The notes under the pieces were generated by a model. That model saw only the letters and a program-made list of their open reading frames with translations, did not search any database and was not told the origin of the DNA. DNA of 64,000 bases from Maricaulis sp034659015 (GTDB lineage Bacteria > Pseudomonadota > Alphaproteobacteria > Caulobacterales > Maricaulaceae). How positions within the stretch are numbered: the stretch's first letter is position 1; each line of letters begins with the position of its first letter. The stretch covers positions 62,001-126,000 of the forward strand of contig JAYEGL010000017.1 of the NCBI GenBank assembly GCA_034659015.1, read 5' to 3'. This document shows positions 1 to 8,810 of the stretch, in pieces. The translations under genes and the position numbers were made by a program.

Positions 1-318
1 CGCAATCAGCGCCAGGGCGAGGAATTTCAGCGCCTCGGACAGGGTGAAAAGATCGTCGAGAAGACCCAGCACGGCCGCGGCCGCGCCGCATATCCCCAGC
101 CCCGCCAGCGCGGCCCCCAGCGCGGGGTCCGGCACCGGCAGGACGAGCCAGGCCGCGAAGATGCCGGCGATGACGCCCAGACCGCCGCCGCGCGGCGTCG
201 GCCGGGCGTGATTGGACCGCGCATTGGGGCGGTCGAGGATGCCCGCATGCATCAGGGCTCCGGCCACGATCAACGCCACGGCGAAAGCCGTCAGTGCCGG
301 TACGAGACTCGCCATCAT
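1..318 (-). CDS. MraY/WecA-family polyprenyl-phosphate sugar-1-phosphate transferase (C-terminus cut off by window edge)
   Basis: The first 106 residues are visible; the rest lies beyond position 1. The protein begins with a hydrophobic segment (about residues 4-20). A motif follows at about 30-45 reading RPNARSNHARPTPRGGG, the Mg/lipid-phosphate region conserved in WecA, WbpL and TagO relatives. More membrane segments come next, with a GLLDD acidic pair near residue 90 that matches the Asp-Asp motif of the superfamily. Known members join a sugar-1-phosphate to undecaprenyl phosphate at the inner membrane, starting O-antigen, capsule or teichoic acid synthesis. The sugar cannot be told from this fragment. 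Its ATG overlaps the ispE stop as ATGA, so it is probably translated from the same mRNA. Confidence 0.8.
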   Translation of the reverse strand, partial: MMASLVPALTAFAVALIVAGALMHAGILDRPNARSNHARPTPRGGGLGVIAGIFAAWLVLPVPDPALGAALAGLGICGAAAAVLGLLDDLFTLSEALKFLALALIA

Positions 319-1190
319 GCCGCCGGCACCTGCGGATCGGCAGCCGGCGTGCCGAGCATCGCGGCCCGGGCGAATCTGGGATAGGCCGCCTCGGCGGCGC
401 GCGCCTGGTCCAGGGTCTCGAAGAGCGCGAAACAGCTGGCGCCGGATCCGGTCATCCGCGCCAGCCAGGCCCCGTCCTGGGCGTGGAGCCATTCCAGCGT
501 ATCGCCGATCGCACCCTCGCGGCCGATGGCAACCGGCTCCAGATCATTGCACTCGCCGGCCAGCCAGCCGTCCAGATCGCCCTGGAACCATCGTCCCTCG
601 GCCAGGGGCTTCGGATCGCGTGCATCGAAAGCCGTGAAAACGGGACCGGTCGGCACGGAGACGCCGGGATTGACGATGAGGGCAGGAATGTCCGGCCCGA
701 TATCGACCATCTCGATCCACTCCCCGATGCCGCGCATGCGCAGCGGCCGGGAATAAAGGCAGGCCGGCACGTCGGCGCCCAGGTCCAGACCGAGCTCGGC
801 CAGCCGGTCGAGCGGCCAGTCCAGCCCCCACAGCCGGTTGAGCGCGCGCAATGTGGCCGCCGCATCGGCCGATCCGCCGCCCAGGCCGGCTTCCACCGGA
901 ATCGCCTTGGCCAGATGAATGCGCGCCGCCCGGTCGATGCCGGCCGCGCGCTGCAGCGCAATGGCGGCCTGCATCACGAGATTGTCGCCCCCGCCGGCCA
1001 GCCGGCGCGACGGCTCGCCCGACATGGACAGCAGGAAGGCGGGACTGTCGGCGACCCGGACCTCGTCGCCCCAGTCGGCAAACACGACCAGGCTGTCGAG
1101 GGGATGATAGCCATCGCCCCGGGCCCGGCCGACACGCAGGGTGAGATTGACCTTGGCCGGCGCGAACTCGCGAAGCTCGGCGGTCGTCAC
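315..1190 (-). CDS. ispE: 4-diphosphocytidyl-2-C-methyl-D-erythritol kinase
   Basis: A GHMP-family kinase of 291 residues, close to the usual 280-300. It phosphorylates the 2-hydroxyl of CDP-methylerythritol in the non-mevalonate isoprenoid pathway. The N-terminus carries the APAKVNL motif with the expected lysine at about residue 13. The glycine-rich ATP loop PVEAGLGGGSADAAATL is near 95-112, and a later LDLGADVPACL segment holds the presumed catalytic aspartate. A GTG start is chosen because it overlaps the upstream lipoprotein stop as GTGA and places the family motif at the right distance. The same isoprenoid pathway is represented by ispH near 38 kb. Confidence 0.95.
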   Translation of the reverse strand: MTTAELREFAPAKVNLTLRVGRARGDGYHPLDSLVVFADWGDEVRVADSPAFLLSMSGEPSRRLAGGGDNLVMQAAIALQRAAGIDRAARIHLAKAIPVEAGLGGGSADAAATLRALNRLWGLDWPLDRLAELGLDLGADVPACLYSRPLRMRGIGEWIEMVDIGPDIPALIVNPGVSVPTGPVFTAFDARDPKPLAEGRWFQGDLDGWLAGECNDLEPVAIGREGAIGDTLEWLHAQDGAWLARMTGSGASCFALFETLDQARAAEAAYPRFARAAMLGTPAADPQVPAA

Positions 1191-2911
1191 GGCTCGGCCG
1201 CCTCTCCGCCGTCTGCAGCCGGATCGATCGCGGCGTAGACCGGCGTGTGTTCCGGCGGACGATTGTGTTCCAGCCGGTATTCGAGCGCCGCCTGCTCTGC
1301 CTCGCTCGGACGCAGATCGAGAGCCCGGCGCCACTGGAAACCGGCCTCGAGAAAGCGGCCGACCTGCCAGTAGGCATCGCCGAGATGGAGGTTCGCCGTG
1401 GCACTGCCCGGATTGAGTTCGGTGGCCCGCTCCAGCTCCTGGACGGCCAGCTCGTAATGGCCCATCTGGTAGTAGGCCCAGCCCAGGCTGTCGACGACAT
1501 TGCCGTTCTCCGGCGCCATTTCGGCAGCCCGGGAGATCATCTCGAAGGCGTCCTCGACATTCTCGCCGCGATCGATCCACATATAGCCCAGATCGTTGAG
1601 CACGGTGGACTGGTCGGGCGCCAGTTCCAGGGCTTCCAGATACTCCGCCTCGGCCGCGTCCCAATCGTCCATCATCAGGAAACAGGAGGCGCGGAAATAA
1701 TGGTAGCGCCAGTCGTCGGGCAGCCCGCGCGCCTGGTTCAACTCAAGCGCCCGGCCATACAGCCCGGCAGCCGTGGCCCAGTCGCCGGAAATGCGCGCCA
1801 TGTCGGCATGCAGCAGGATCGCTTCGGGCTCGCCGGTCCGGTCCGACAGGTCGCGCGCGGCGGCGTAGGCGGTGTCGACCTGGCCAAGCGTCGCCATAAG
1901 GACGATGCGGTCCACTTCCGCACCGAGCCGGAAGGGACCGTCGGGCACGGCCGCGTATTCGGCCAGGGCCAGATCGTGCAGCCCGATCCGGTCCAGCGTA
2001 CCGGCCAGCACGACGTGCAGCGGTGCCAGGTCAGGATCGAGGCGCTGGATCATGCGCATGTAGATCACGGTCAGATCCATGTCGGCCTGGGCGGCCAGAT
2101 CGGCCGTCGGGCCCAGCGCGGCCCGGGCCGCCAGACCGGAAATGTCCGGACGGCGCGGCGCCCTCGCCCCGCGGCGGGCATCGTCGCGCAAGGCCAGAAT
2201 GCTGGCTTCAGAGGGATCGCTGTTCAGATAGGTCTCGAACACGCTGACCGCGTCCTCGCGACGGCCCTCACGCATCAGGAAGCCGCCAAACATCTCCGTG
2301 GCCAGACGGCGGAAGGTGGAGGTGTAGACGGCGGACCGATAGGCCGCTTCCGCGGCGGCCGGATTGCCCGCCGCCTCGAACAGCATCGCTTTGTGCAGCC
2401 AGAGATGGGACGACAGGAAGCCGGGCGCCTGCATCGCGTCGACAGCCTCGAGCGCCTCCGCACTCCGGCCCGCGCCCATCAGCGCCCATTGCCAGAGAAT
2501 ATCGCGGAAGAAGGCGTTGTAGGGCCCATAGTCCGGCCCGCCTTCCAGCGTCTCCAGCGCCTCGCGGTAGTCCCGCCGCGCAATCCGGTCGGCAACATGG
2601 AACAGCGTGGCCAGACGGCTGGGATCGCCCGCCTCGGCGGCGGCGACGGCGAGGCCGGAGGCCTGGTCGAGATCGCCGGCGATGACCGAGGTGATGAAGG
2701 CGCGGTCGGTGAGAACCTCGTTACCCGGCAACTGGCCGAGCGCCTCGAGATAATAGCTCGCCGCGCCTTCGGCATCCCGGTTCACACCCGCATAGCGCGC
2801 AGCCAGAAAGGCGCCATAGACCGAGGTCTCCTCCTCGGCCGGCACGCTCACACAGGATGTCAGGGCCGTGGCCGCCAGCAGCGCAGGCCAGGCGCGCAGG
2901 ATGCTTGTCAT
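1187..2911 (-). CDS. TPR-repeat lipoprotein
   Basis: A 574-residue exported lipoprotein. The ATG at 2911 gives a signal peptide ending in a lipobox (LTSC, Cys near residue 19); a longer upstream reading would bury it. The rest is alpha-helical and built of degenerate tetratricopeptide repeats. The C-terminal ones are clearest, for example ATVLNDLGY-type and DSLGWAYYQMGHY-type units spaced about 34 residues. TPR proteins of this kind act as scaffolds on the periplasmic face of a membrane; no partner can be named. It shares a coupled junction with ispE, a layout I associate with Caulobacterales-type genomes. It has no catalytic motif. Confidence 0.85.
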   Translation of the reverse strand: MTSILRAWPALLAATALTSCVSVPAEEETSVYGAFLAARYAGVNRDAEGAASYYLEALGQLPGNEVLTDRAFITSVIAGDLDQASGLAVAAAEAGDPSRLATLFHVADRIARRDYREALETLEGGPDYGPYNAFFRDILWQWALMGAGRSAEALEAVDAMQAPGFLSSHLWLHKAMLFEAAGNPAAAEAAYRSAVYTSTFRRLATEMFGGFLMREGRREDAVSVFETYLNSDPSEASILALRDDARRGARAPRRPDISGLAARAALGPTADLAAQADMDLTVIYMRMIQRLDPDLAPLHVVLAGTLDRIGLHDLALAEYAAVPDGPFRLGAEVDRIVLMATLGQVDTAYAAARDLSDRTGEPEAILLHADMARISGDWATAAGLYGRALELNQARGLPDDWRYHYFRASCFLMMDDWDAAEAEYLEALELAPDQSTVLNDLGYMWIDRGENVEDAFEMISRAAEMAPENGNVVDSLGWAYYQMGHYELAVQELERATELNPGSATANLHLGDAYWQVGRFLEAGFQWRRALDLRPSEAEQAALEYRLEHNRPPEHTPVYAAIDPAADGGEAAEP

Positions 2912-2968
2912 GGCGTCATGCTCGCTCCGCTCCGGCGGCGGTGCAAGGGCCAAGCGCTGTCGCGCCGG

Positions 2969-4642
2969 CTACATGCCCGCATACATCGGACCGCCGCCGC
3001 CTTCCGGCGTCGTCCAGTTGATGTTCTGGTTGGGGTCCTTGATGTCGCACGTCTTGCAGTGAACGCAGTTCTGCGCGTTGATCTGGAACCGCTCCTCGCC
3101 CGTCGTCTCGTCCTCGATCCATTCATAGACGCCGGCCGGGCAATAGCGCGCCGACGGACCGGCATAGACTTCCAGCTCGGACGCCTTCTGCAGGTCCATG
3201 TCCTTCACCTTGAGGTGAACCGGCTGGTCCTCCTCGTGATTGGTGTTGGAGACGAAGACGGAGGACAGACGGTCGAAGGTGAGCTTCCCGTCCGGCTTGG
3301 GATAATCGATCTTCTTGAACTTGCCGGCCGGCTGGGTCGCGGCCGCATCGGTCTTGCCATGGCCCATCGTGCCGAAGGGCGACCAGCCGCCGAAGAGCGT
3401 GTTGCACCACATGTCCAGACCGCCCAGGGCGATGCCGACCGTGGTGCCGAATTTCGACCAGAGCGGCTTGGCGTTGCGCACCTTCTTGAGGTCCTTGGCG
3501 ACCCAGGAGTTCTCGTAGGCCGTCTGGTATTCGCTCAGCTCGTCATGGGCCCGCTCGGCGCCGAGCGCGGCGAACACGCTTTCCGCCGCCAGCATGCCGG
3601 TCTTCATGGCGTTGTGGCTGCCCTTGATGCGCGGCACGTTGACGAAACCGGCCGAGCAGCCGATCAGCGCGCCGCCCGGGAAGGCCAGCTTGGGCACGGA
3701 CTGGAAACCGCCCTCGGTGATGGCGCGGGCGCCGTAGGAAATGCGCTCTCCGCCTTCCAGCACCTCGCGGATCGCCGGGTGCGTCTTCAGGCGCTGGAAT
3801 TCCTCGAAGGGCGAGATCCAGGGGTTCTTGTAGTTGAGGTGAACGACGAAGCCGATCGACACCAGATTGTCGCCGTAGTGATACATGAAGGAGCCGCCGC
3901 CGGTGGAGTTGTCCAGCGGCCATCCCATCGTGTGCTTGACCATGCCCGGCTTGTGCTTCTCCGGTTTCACGCTCCAGAGCTCCTTCAGGCCGATGCCGAA
4001 TTTCTGCGGCTCCTTGCCCTCGGACAGGTTGAAGCGGTCGATCAGCTTTTTCGCCAGCGAGCCGCGCGCGCCCTCGGCGACCAGCGTGTACTTGCCGCGC
4101 AGCTCCATGCCGGGCTGGTAGCCGTCCTTGTGACCGCCATCGCGCGCCAGGCCGAAATCGCCGGTGATCACACCCTTGATGACACCGTCTTCCTCGACCA
4201 CGTCGGCGGCCGGGAAGCCGGGATAGACTTCCACGCCCATGGCCTCGGCCTGCTCGCCCAGCCAGCGGCACACATTGCCCAGCGAGACGATATAGCAGCC
4301 GTGATTGCTCATCAGCGGCGGGAAGAAAATCGTGGGCAGGCTGACCGAACCGGCCTCGCCCAGCACTTCGAAAATGTCGGTTTTCACCGGATCGTTGAGC
4401 GGCGCGCCCTTTTCTTCCCAGTCGGGAATGAGCTCGTTGAGCGCCTTGGGATCGACGACGGCGCCGGAGAGGGTGTGCGCGCCGACCTCGGCGCCCTTTT
4501 CCAGCACGGCGATCGAGATCTCCTGGTCCGCCTCGGCGGCGAGCTGTTTCAAGCGGATGGCAGCCGACAGGCCGGCAGGTCCCCCGCCGACAATCACCAC
4601 ATCGTATTCCATGGACTCGCGTTCGATCGGTGCGTCGGTCAT
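2969..4642 (-). CDS. electron transfer flavoprotein-ubiquinone oxidoreductase
   Basis: A 557-residue protein of the usual length. It passes electrons from ETF, reduced during fatty-acid and amino-acid oxidation, to ubiquinone in the membrane. An N-terminal FAD Rossmann motif (IVGGGPAGLSAAI, about residues 17-29) is followed by the ETF-QO core with HTLSGAVVDP near residue 55-65. At the C-terminus is a ferredoxin-like 4Fe-4S domain with CPAGVYEW and CVHCKTCDIKDP. The ATG at 4642 is preferred over a GTG 12 codons upstream because a GGGTGGGA purine stretch precedes it. It is transcribed toward the TPR gene with a 57-base gap and diverges from the uracil-DNA glycosylase. Confidence 0.96.
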   Translation of the reverse strand: MTDAPIERESMEYDVVIVGGGPAGLSAAIRLKQLAAEADQEISIAVLEKGAEVGAHTLSGAVVDPKALNELIPDWEEKGAPLNDPVKTDIFEVLGEAGSVSLPTIFFPPLMSNHGCYIVSLGNVCRWLGEQAEAMGVEVYPGFPAADVVEEDGVIKGVITGDFGLARDGGHKDGYQPGMELRGKYTLVAEGARGSLAKKLIDRFNLSEGKEPQKFGIGLKELWSVKPEKHKPGMVKHTMGWPLDNSTGGGSFMYHYGDNLVSIGFVVHLNYKNPWISPFEEFQRLKTHPAIREVLEGGERISYGARAITEGGFQSVPKLAFPGGALIGCSAGFVNVPRIKGSHNAMKTGMLAAESVFAALGAERAHDELSEYQTAYENSWVAKDLKKVRNAKPLWSKFGTTVGIALGGLDMWCNTLFGGWSPFGTMGHGKTDAAATQPAGKFKKIDYPKPDGKLTFDRLSSVFVSNTNHEEDQPVHLKVKDMDLQKASELEVYAGPSARYCPAGVYEWIEDETTGEERFQINAQNCVHCKTCDIKDPNQNINWTTPEGGGGPMYAGM

Positions 4643-4779
4643 TAGAGTTCCCACCCCTTTCTCGCTAGATTTCGGCACTGCCCCGCTTGCAGGCCCTCGG
4701 TCATACCCTAGGATCGAATAACCATCTAGCGCGTCCGGCTGTCCGGATCAAAGTTATTACGTTAACGTCCGCGTAAGGC

Positions 4780-5652
4780 ATGTCAGACCCAACCGCCCCC
4801 CTTGACCCGCATGACGAAAAAGCGCTGAAGGCGCTGATCGCCTGGTGGGAGGACGCCGGGATCGCGCTGGACGCTCCGATCCAGCGCCCCCGGTCCGTGC
4901 CTGCGAATCAGGCCGGGACCCGGTCCGCACAGGCAGGCCGTGACAGGCGTACGGACGAGGCGCGCCCGGCCGCCCCGCCCCAGCGCACAGCCACCGCCGC
5001 CGCGGCCCGTGCAGCCGGCTACGGCCAGCCGGAGAGCACCGGCCCTTCGGCCCGCGAGCTTGCCGCACAGGCCGACACGCTCGACGCGCTGCACGCCGCG
5101 ATCGAGCGATTCGAGGACTGCCCGCTCAAGCGGACTGCCCGCAACACCGTCTTCGCCCGCGGCAACCGGGAGGCCCGCGTCATGGTGGTGGGCGAGGCGC
5201 CAGGCAAGGACGAGGACGAACAGGGCAAGCCTTTCGTGGGCCGGTCGGGGCAGTTGCTCGACCGCATGTTCGCCTCGATCGGGCTTGGCGAGGACGATCT
5301 CTACATCTCCAACATCCTGAACTGGCGCCCGCCGGGAAACCGCACGCCGACCCAGGAAGAGATCACGATGTGCCTGCCCTTCATCGAACGCCACATCGCG
5401 CTCAAGGCGCCCGAGGTCCTGGTGGTCGCCGGCGGCATTTCCGCCCAGTCGCTGATGCGGACATCGACGGGCATTACCCGGCTGCGCGGTCAGTGGGGCG
5501 AGTATGCACTGCTCGATGCGGCCGGCGAGCCCGCCGGCAAGACGATTCCCGTCCTGCCGGTCTTCCATCCCTCCTATCTTCTCCGGCGCCCGCCGGAGAA
5601 ACGGAAGGCCTGGCTGGACATGCTCGCTCTCGAGGCCCGCCTCGCGGGCTGA
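4780..5652 (+). CDS. family 4-type uracil-DNA glycosylase
   Basis: A 290-residue protein that removes uracil from DNA as the first step of base excision repair. The active-site motif GEAPGKDEDEQGKPFVGRSG starts near residue 138. The WRPPGNRTPT segment follows, and the HPSYL motif is near 263. The N-terminal 80-90 residues are low-complexity and rich in Ala, Arg and Pro. Classical family 4 enzymes bind a 4Fe-4S cluster through four cysteines. Only two are visible here (DCPLK near 113 and MCLPF near 203), and the tryptophan of NWRPPG sits where a cysteine is expected, so the cluster may be lost. Similar forms are familiar from alphaproteobacteria. It is transcribed divergently from ETF-QO. Confidence 0.93.
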   Translation: MSDPTAPLDPHDEKALKALIAWWEDAGIALDAPIQRPRSVPANQAGTRSAQAGRDRRTDEARPAAPPQRTATAAAARAAGYGQPESTGPSARELAAQADTLDALHAAIERFEDCPLKRTARNTVFARGNREARVMVVGEAPGKDEDEQGKPFVGRSGQLLDRMFASIGLGEDDLYISNILNWRPPGNRTPTQEEITMCLPFIERHIALKAPEVLVVAGGISAQSLMRTSTGITRLRGQWGEYALLDAAGEPAGKTIPVLPVFHPSYLLRRPPEKRKAWLDMLALEARLAG

Positions 5653-5857
5653 GCGGCACGCCACGCATCTCTGTAACAACAAATTTTATTGTGGTTTTCT
5701 CACGAGGTGCGGCGCAAATCGCGCTGGCAATAATCTATTATGACCAGCCGCCCGCAACCAATGCTTAACCCTGAGACCGCGACCGTCCCCGGCGAATACT
5801 GGCATCAGTCCGGCCCCCGAAATCCCGGCTGTTATCGCAAACGGAAAGACACAAGCC

Positions 5858-6409
5858 ATGCCCCGGGACACGCATCTCACCGGCGTCGAACGCCGCTTCG
5901 ATACCGACCAGGTCATCGTCACGAAGACGGACCTGAAAGGTCGCATCACCTACGCCAACGATATCTTCCAGAAGGTATCGAACGTGACCGAGAAACAGTC
6001 GCTCGGCCAGCCCCACAGCTTCATCCGGCATCCGGACATGCCGCGCTGCATCTTCAAGCTGTTCTGGGACACCATCCGGGGCGGCAACGAGATCTTCGCG
6101 TATGTAGTCAATCGCGCCACGAACGGCGACCACTACTGGGTCTACGCCCACGTCACGCCGAGCTTCAACGACAAGGGCGACATCATCGGCTTCCACTCCA
6201 ACCGCCGCAAGCCGGACGCGCGCATCCTCAACGAGGAAATCATCCCGCTCTATGCCGCACTGCGCGAGGAAGAAGCCCGGCACGAGAACGCCAAGCAGGG
6301 CCTGGCAGCCTCGACCGACAAGCTGAACCGCCACCTCGCCGATCTCGGCAAGGAGTACGACGAATTCATCTGCACGCTGGGCCAGGGCCTGCGTCGCGGC
6401 TATCGCTAG
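5858..6409 (+). CDS. PAS-domain sensor protein (Aer-like, without signalling domain)
   Basis: A 183-residue soluble protein. Residues about 15-120 form a PAS fold very like the sensor of the aerotaxis receptor Aer: YANDIFQKVS, a PHSFIRHPDMP segment, then FWDTIRGG and a beta-sheet with WVYAHVTP. The last 60 residues are helical and charged and probably form a coiled coil. There is no transmembrane segment and no output domain. The next gene, 10 bases downstream, supplies a chemoreceptor signalling domain, so the two probably work as a split redox or oxygen receptor. The 205 bases upstream hold no gene; I saw no confident promoter there. Confidence 0.88.
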   Translation: MPRDTHLTGVERRFDTDQVIVTKTDLKGRITYANDIFQKVSNVTEKQSLGQPHSFIRHPDMPRCIFKLFWDTIRGGNEIFAYVVNRATNGDHYWVYAHVTPSFNDKGDIIGFHSNRRKPDARILNEEIIPLYAALREEEARHENAKQGLAASTDKLNRHLADLGKEYDEFICTLGQGLRRGYR

Positions 6410-6419
6410 GAGCCCCGGG

Positions 6420-7580
6420 ATGTTTGAGAACAAAGACCGCAAGGCCATCCGCCGTGCCGCCGCCATCGTCCGTGCCGTTGCCGAAGGCGATTTCGAACAG
6501 CGCATCATCGGCGTCTCCGACGACCCGGAGATCGCCGAGATGGAACTGGCGATCAACCTGCTGATCGACCGCACCGACGCCTATCTGCGCGAAAGCCAGA
6601 CCTGTGTGGAATACGTGCGCAAGAACAAGCACTACCGGCTCATTCCCGAGACCGGCATGGTGGGCTCCTTCCGCAAGGCCGCACAGGCGATCAACACCAC
6701 GCTGTACGGCATCAAGAGCCGGCATGAGAGCTTTATCGAACTGGCCGGCCGGCTCGAGGAGCAGCTCGCCGACGTGATGAACCAGGTCTCCGACACGATC
6801 GGCTCCCTGCGCGGCACGGCCGACCAGCTCTACTCCCGGTCCAGCGAGGCCAGCGAACGCTGTACGAGCGCCGCCGCCGGCGCGGAACAGGCCTCCACCA
6901 ACATGCAGAGCGTCGCAGCCTCGGCCGAGGAACTCACCTCCTCCATCTCCGAAATCAACCGGCAGGTGGTCAGCTCCGCCGACCTCGCCTCCGGCGCCGT
7001 GGAGAAATCCCGCGCGATGAATGCCACCATCGAAGGCCTGAACGGTGTCACCGGGAAAATCGGCGACGTCGTGAAACTGATCGAGGCCATCGCCGACCAG
7101 ACCAATCTTCTGGCACTCAACGCCACCATCGAGGCCGCCCGCGCCGGCGAGGCCGGCAAGGGTTTCGCCATCGTCGCTTCCGAGGTGAAGTCGCTGGCTG
7201 GCCAGACTGCCCGCGCCACCGACGAAATCGGTCATCAGATCCAGGATCTGCAGCACACGATGACCGGCGCTGTCGACGCAAACTCGACGATCAGTTCGGC
7301 CATCGGGGACATCAACACCGCCTTCAACGCCATCGCCGCCGCGGTCACCGAACAGAGTGCGGCAACGGGCGAGATTGCGCGCAATGTCAGCGAGGCCGCC
7401 GCCGGTACCGGTGAAGTCTCCAACGGGATCGGCGTGGTGCATTCGGCCACCGAAGCGACCCAGTCCTCGGTGGAGAGCGTGATCGGTTCGACCGACATCC
7501 TGTTGCGCCAGGAACAGAGCCTCAATGCGCTGCGGGACAATATCTCCGGCTTTCTCGTCGATCTGCGGAAAGTCGGCTGA
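6420..7580 (+). CDS. cytoplasmic methyl-accepting chemotaxis protein (partner of upstream PAS protein)
   Basis: A 386-residue chemoreceptor without signal peptide or membrane segments. The N-terminal part (about 10-90) resembles a HAMP-like linker (RAVAEGDFEQRI, then EIAEMELAIN). The C-terminal two thirds is a long coiled coil containing the MCP hairpin tip with AIADQTNLLALNATIEAAR and GKGFAIVASEVKSLAGQ, the CheA/CheW contact region. No C-terminal methyltransferase-docking pentapeptide is seen; the protein ends DLRKVG. An AGGAG-type ribosome site lies just before the ATG, inside the end of the PAS gene. Inferred job: relay PAS-domain redox state to the chemotaxis kinase. Confidence 0.92.
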   Translation: MFENKDRKAIRRAAAIVRAVAEGDFEQRIIGVSDDPEIAEMELAINLLIDRTDAYLRESQTCVEYVRKNKHYRLIPETGMVGSFRKAAQAINTTLYGIKSRHESFIELAGRLEEQLADVMNQVSDTIGSLRGTADQLYSRSSEASERCTSAAAGAEQASTNMQSVAASAEELTSSISEINRQVVSSADLASGAVEKSRAMNATIEGLNGVTGKIGDVVKLIEAIADQTNLLALNATIEAARAGEAGKGFAIVASEVKSLAGQTARATDEIGHQIQDLQHTMTGAVDANSTISSAIGDINTAFNAIAAAVTEQSAATGEIARNVSEAAAGTGEVSNGIGVVHSATEATQSSVESVIGSTDILLRQEQSLNALRDNISGFLVDLRKVG

Positions 7581-7635
7581 CCGGACCTGGCCGGCCGGCT
7601 TGCCCATGGCCCGGATTGCGGGGTCGATGAATTTT

Positions 7636-7650
7636 GTTCTTGATTTGTTC
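7636..7650 (+). promoter_or_regulatory. candidate LexA (SOS) box
   Basis: The sequence reads GTTC, seven bases, GTTC, which is the direct-repeat operator of alphaproteobacterial LexA. It ends 23 bases before the ATG of the radical SAM gene. It overlaps a possible -35 (TTGATT at 7640-7645, 18-base spacer, TAGTGC at 7664-7669), so bound repressor would block transcription. LexA binding itself is inferred. Confidence 0.6.
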
Positions 7651-7673
7651 CGGCGCTGAGTCATAGTGCGCTC

Positions 7674-8810
7674 ATGACCGAGCGCCCAGGTGGCTACGCC
7701 CTAAACGCCCCTCAGGCGGCCGCCTCGGCCGGATCCCCCACCGCCCCGGGGGCCGGCGCGAGGGGCCGGGGCGCTCGGTCAAACGCGTCGGGCCGTTACG
7801 AGGCGTTCGCACGCGAGGCCTTCGACGATGGCTGGACCGACGAGGATGCGGAGCCGCCGCGTCTGGGCACCACAGTGCTGAAGGATGCCTCGCGCTCCAT
7901 CGTGGCGACCAACAACTCGCCGGACATTTCCTTCGACCAGTCGATCAATCCCTATCGCGGCTGCGAGCATGGCTGCGTCTACTGCTATGCCCGGCCCAGC
8001 CACGCCTATTGGGGCTATTCCCCGGGCCTCGACTTCGAGAGCATGATCTTCACCAAGTCCGACGGCCCGGCCCTGCTGGAAGCCTTCTTCAACAAGCCGG
8101 GCTATACGCCCAGACCCATCGTGATCGGCGCCAACACCGATGCCTGGCAACCGCTCGAGAAACGGCTGGAGCACACGCGAGACATCCTCAAAGTCTTCGC
8201 GCGCTACAGACACCCGGTCAGTTTCATCACCAAATCGGCCCTGGTGCTGCGCGATCTGGACATTCTCGGTCCCATGGCCGCCGACGGCCTGGCCAAGGGC
8301 GCCATCTCGGTGACCACGCTGGACCGGAAGCTGGCGCGCGACATGGAACCGCGCGCCGCCGCGCCGCATCGCCGGCTCGACGCGATCCGCGGGCTCAGCA
8401 GCGCCGGCCTGCCCGTGACGATCATGATGGCGCCCATCATTCCCGCGCTCAATGACAGCGAGATCGAGGCCGTCTTCGAGGCCGGCGCGAAGGCCGGGGC
8501 TGCCAACGCGTCCTATGTGCTGCTGCGCCTGCCGCTGGAGATCAAGGACCTGTTCCGCGAATGGCTCCAGTCGGCCCGCCCCGACGCGGCCGCTCGCGTG
8601 ATGTCGCTGATCCGGCAGATGCGCGGGGGGAAGGACTACGATCCGCAATGGGGCACGCGCGGGCGCGGTCAGGGTCCGCTGGCGGAACTCGTCGCCAGGC
8701 GGGTCCGCGCTGCCATCCGCCGATACGGCCTCACCGAACCGCGCGCCGAACTCGACTTCTCCCGTTTCGAGCGCCCGCTCGGCTCGGCCGGACAGCCGAG
8801 TCTGTTCTAG
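7674..8810 (+). CDS. PA0069-family radical SAM protein, spore-photoproduct-lyase-like
   Basis: A 378-residue radical SAM enzyme. The 4Fe-4S motif CEHGCVYC has Cys at about 97, 101 and 104. It is followed by ARPSHAYWGYSPG and a GANTDAWQPLEK segment typical of the SplB-like group often named PA0069 family. The first 50 residues are low-complexity (Gly, Ala, Pro). SplB relatives repair spore photoproduct in DNA, but the substrate of this bacterial branch has not been settled to my knowledge. The SOS-type box immediately upstream favours a DNA-damage role (inference). The 3' end abuts a palindromic repeat shared with the convergent GGDEF-EAL gene. Confidence 0.9.
   Translation: MTERPGGYALNAPQAAASAGSPTAPGAGARGRGARSNASGRYEAFAREAFDDGWTDEDAEPPRLGTTVLKDASRSIVATNNSPDISFDQSINPYRGCEHGCVYCYARPSHAYWGYSPGLDFESMIFTKSDGPALLEAFFNKPGYTPRPIVIGANTDAWQPLEKRLEHTRDILKVFARYRHPVSFITKSALVLRDLDILGPMAADGLAKGAISVTTLDRKLARDMEPRAAAPHRRLDAIRGLSSAGLPVTIMMAPIIPALNDSEIEAVFEAGAKAGAANASYVLLRLPLEIKDLFREWLQSARPDAAARVMSLIRQMRGGKDYDPQWGTRGRGQGPLAELVARRVRAAIRRYGLTEPRAELDFSRFERPLGSAGQPSLF

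Noticed and set aside
1247..4645. Very long open frame on the plus strand opposite the TPR lipoprotein and ETF-QO genes
   Set aside because: It is antisense to two well-supported genes, contains no recognisable domain, and its composition is the mirror of GC-rich coding. It is a by-product of few stop codons in high-GC DNA.
4762..4776. Possible CtrA box (TTAA-N7-GTAA) before the uracil-DNA glycosylase
   Set aside because: The second half-site is wrong at its first base and the gene has no known cell-cycle link; too weak beside the ccrM box.
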